Shown here one piece after another: positions 61,807 to 64,000 of a stretch of DNA of 64,000 nucleotides. Position numbers and translations under genes: made by a program. The notes beneath the pieces are model-generated. The model did no database searches and was not told the origin of the DNA. It worked only from the letters and a program-made list of their open reading frames with translations. The first letter of the stretch is position 1, and every line of letters starts with the position of its first letter. The DNA lies in NCBI GenBank assembly GCA_026929865.2, contig CM049405.1, positions 18,870,501 through 18,934,500 of the forward strand. The letters run 5' to 3'. The stretch is from Hyperoplus lanceolatus. Taxonomy: Eukaryota > Chordata > Actinopteri > Uranoscopiformes > Ammodytidae.

Positions 61807-62021
61807 CATTTCAGACAGGAATACTTTAGTCAAAATTAGAAGTTTATTTCAAATAGCAGAATACTTTGCAATTATTAAATTTGGCGGTATGGTTCTGATC
61901 CATGATCTCCTCCCCCTCCACGCGCTCACGTGGAAAGCTTTAAGGCAGAGAGAGCCATCCCTCTGACCTCCATGGCTACATGGATTACCGAAAGGTGAGG
62001 AGATCTGCAGCAAGGACCCCC
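61807..62021 (-). repeat. Direct repeat B1
   Basis: Internal copy of B2, directly followed (in plus orientation) by the tandem ~260-bp units. Confidence 0.92.
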
Positions 62022-62038
62022 CAACCGACCATACAGCA

Positions 62039-62775
62039 ACCACCCCGACCCGCCGGGATTGCGCACGCAGCCAGAGCAGAGAGAGCCCCTCTCTGCCCTT
62101 CCGTGGACAACCGAGCCTTCCGTGGACAAACGAGCCTTCTGGAGGGACGCACGCCCCCTCTGCTTATGTGAGCATCCCGGAGCCGGGGTCGGGGACAGCG
62201 GCCCCCCGCCCCCAACAACATGGGGTTGCGACAGAAGGCGCTGCCTGAGCTCTCAGTGGAAGCCGAAGCTAATAGTCTAAAAACCTGTTTAAACAGTGCA
62301 ACCACCCTGACCCGCCGGAAATACACATGCAAGCCAGAGCAGAGAGAGCCCCTCTCTGCCCTTCCGTGGACAACCGAGCCTTCTGTGGACAAACGAGCCT
62401 TCTGGAGGGGACGCACGCACGCACGCCCCCTCTGCTTACATGAGCATCCCGGAGCCGGGGTCAGAGACAGCAGCCCCCTGCCCCCCATGACAACGTAGAG
62501 TGGCGACAAGAGGCGCTGCCAGAGCCATCCGTGGAAGCCACATGACTAACCTGTTTAAACAGTGCACCCCCCTGACCCGCCGGGAGTCACATGCAAGCCA
62601 GAGCAGAGAGAGAGAGCCCCTCTCTGCCCTTCCGTGGACAAACGAGCCTTCTGGAGGGGCGCACGCCTCCCCACTTACGTGATCGTCCCGGAGCCGGGGT
62701 CAGGGGCAGCGGCCCCCTGCCCCTCATGCTGGAGAGGGCACGAGAGACGCTGACTGGGCCCCCAGAGGATGCCTA
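62039..62775. repeat. Three tandem ~260-bp GC-rich units
   Basis: Units begin near 62039, 62300 and 62566; the last is shortened. Shared blocks include CCTGACCCGCCGG, GCAGAGAGAGCCCCTCTCTG, ACAAACGAGCCTTCTGGAGG and CATCCCGGAGCCGGGGTC. Overlapping open frames on both strands are by-products of this composition. Confidence 0.9.
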
Positions 62776-62848
62776 ATGATATTTAGTAATCGATGCCAAA
62801 ATTTATATATTAAAGCCAACTATGTGATTTTTTTTTTAAATATTATTT

Positions 62849-62849
<1 letters not shown>

Positions 62850-62900
<51 letters not shown>

Positions 62901-62920
62901 TAATTATTATTATTTTTTTA

Positions 62921-62972
<52 letters not shown>
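62850..62972. repeat. Two (TA)n runs
   Basis: 62850-62898 and 62926-62972, separated by AT-rich sequence. Confidence 0.95.
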
Positions 62973-62981
<9 letters not shown>

Positions 62982-62989
62982 TAATATTA

Positions 62990-64000
62990 TTTGTTAAGGG
63001 CACTCGTTCGTAGGCAGATGATGACCATCGGCCCATGGCCTTGAGAGTGGACACGGGAGCTACGGACGCTGCGGTTGTCGCTGCTCCTATCCGCAGAGAA
63101 TGGGGAGTGTAGCGCTCTGGTTGTAGCCCGCAGGATTGGCAGAGGAGGCGGAGGCGGGAGGCCAACCAGGCTCCTGACATGGACTTCCCCTCCTCCGTTA
63201 CGAAGAGTGGCTCCTGGAGGCTTGCTTGAGGACGGCTTTTTAGATACCGGATCATAGAGGACAGAGGACAAAAAGCAGAGTTAATTTCGGAAATGACGAT
63301 AGATGTTCCTTTCCTGTCCCTATCGGATTTAGAATGTTTGAGAAGCAGACAAAAGTGGTGAGGGTTAATTGTTACATCGGAGACAGTGAGATCTTGTGAA
63401 GGATCAAAAGAATTAGTGCACGTAGTGAACTCGCCACCTCTAAGAAAACCATAAAAAGCTGTGAGCAATACGGTTTCTAAAAGTAGATCTATGTAATGAC
63501 CGAAACACCCGTCCCTTAAATGTGTGACCACTTTAATTAACAGTGGAAGAGTGAAGGGAAGCCGAATATCATTGCCTGTAGGGTTTTCTTTTTTGAGGCC
63601 GTTTAATAGTAGATGGATAGATGGATTCCCGAGCAGGCTGAGGGTGGATGGATCCAAACAGCGCAGATGAAATTGGATACCTGCGATGAGTCCCTTAATG
63701 GAAGACGGCTGCATATTTTTTTGGATTCGAAGCAGTGGACTATGAAAGCGCATACCATCGATATATTGACAGGAATCTCAGGTGCAAAGAAGGTGGCACA
63801 GAAGGAGGAAAAGTAGTACCATGCGGAATCGTACGTTTTTAATGTAGTTTTAGCTAGCCCACGTCGCATGTAACGTGCAGCAGAGGACATGTATTGTTGG
63901 AGGATATCTAATCTAGCACCGTGAGGCTGAACGGCGGGCAGCTGAGGCTGGATGGCTCGGCTTCCGGGCAAAGTTGGCGGAATTCCTGCCAGGATTTGAG
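62990..64000 (-). pseudogene. Tyrosine recombinase of the Ngaro/DIRS-type element
   Basis: Minus strand. An N-terminal core-binding part (YMRRGLAKTTLKTYDSAWYY) is open to the window edge. A frameshift at a 7-base homopolymer (63716-63722) is followed by the catalytic domain. Visible active-site residues: Arg in FLRGGEFT, Lys in LKHSKSD, HxxR in PHSLRIGAATTAA, Trp in MGRWSS, and the nucleophile Tyr in SSAYER (about 63012). It replaces the DDE integrase of LTR elements and would integrate circular cDNA by site-specific-type recombination. The C-terminus runs into the (TA)n repeat without a clear native stop. Only the frameshift separates it from an intact domain. Confidence 0.88.

Larger units (their letters stand above)
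61329..64000 (-). mobile_element. Ngaro/DIRS-type tyrosine-recombinase retroelement, 3' part
   Basis: On the minus strand: a tyrosine recombinase gene entering from the window edge, (TA)n runs, three tandem ~260-bp units, then repeats B1 (61807-62021), A2 (61543-61806) and B2 (61329-61542). B1-A2-B2 at the 3' end is the split direct repeat layout of Ngaro elements, whose A1 copy lies at the 5' end (here beyond the window). No target duplication is expected for this class. RT/RNase H would be upstream, outside the window. Confidence 0.8.

Noticed and set aside
61985..62509. 174-codon minus-strand frame and overlapping plus-strand frames
   Set aside because: Arise from three GC-rich tandem units of the Ngaro-type element; the peptide simply repeats with the units.
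62039..62775. Possible CRISPR-like array of repeats
   Set aside because: Units are ~260 bp and continuous, with no short repeat/spacer pattern, and the genome is a vertebrate.

Overview
The window looks like a transposon-rich, gene-poor stretch of a ray-finned (teleost-type) fish genome. The evidence is the mobile-element fauna: a Tc1 element with long inverted repeats, a Rex3-like RTE LINE, a Gmr1-like Ty3/Gypsy element, a Ngaro/DIRS-type tyrosine-recombinase retroelement, hAT-like elements with CCGGCCC ends, and many small inverted-repeat elements. Short microsatellites are frequent: (GT)n, (AAT)n, (CTTT)n, (TA)n, (AG)n and poly-C. I recognise no host protein-coding gene, tRNA or rRNA. The long blocks between elements may be intergenic or intronic.

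Layout. 2094-5736: a Tc1 element whose transposase is split by a 1.9 kb LTR-like insert flanked by an unusual 86-bp duplication. 10117-10410, 15313-16745 and 17903-25235: LINE-3'-end-like repeats. The second is interrupted by another LINE fragment. The third is interrupted by a complete 6.8 kb Gmr1-like retrotransposon (17957-24762, minus strand) with two 299-bp LTRs, CCAT target duplications, and the order gag-protease-integrase-RT-RNase H. That element itself carries a 640-bp solo-LTR-like insertion in its integrase region. 28395-28979, 45719-46044 and 59426-59808: three elements with TAGCCTGG ends and 9-bp target duplications. 29390-33413: a 4 kb segment with 18-bp inverted ends and TTA flanks but no recognisable protein. 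33719-34625 and 56904-58433: hAT-like elements. 35865-38178: a broken Rex3-like LINE. 47059-48851: a TA-flanked inverted-repeat element containing a solo LTR. 49199-49265: a near-perfect hairpin. 49357-49967, 40159-40364 and 60208-60609: small elements with TTAA or TAA target sites. 61329-64000: the 3' part of a Ngaro-type element, with B1-A2-B2 repeats and a tyrosine recombinase that runs off the window.

All larger coding elements are damaged by frameshifts, stops, deletions or nested insertions, so none looks autonomous as sequenced. The strongest items for follow-up are the integrase-before-RT Gypsy element with a SCAN-like gag, the Ngaro split direct repeats, the TTA-flanked 4 kb segment, the three 9-bp-TSD elements, the 86-bp duplication in Tc1 and the 49.2 kb hairpin.
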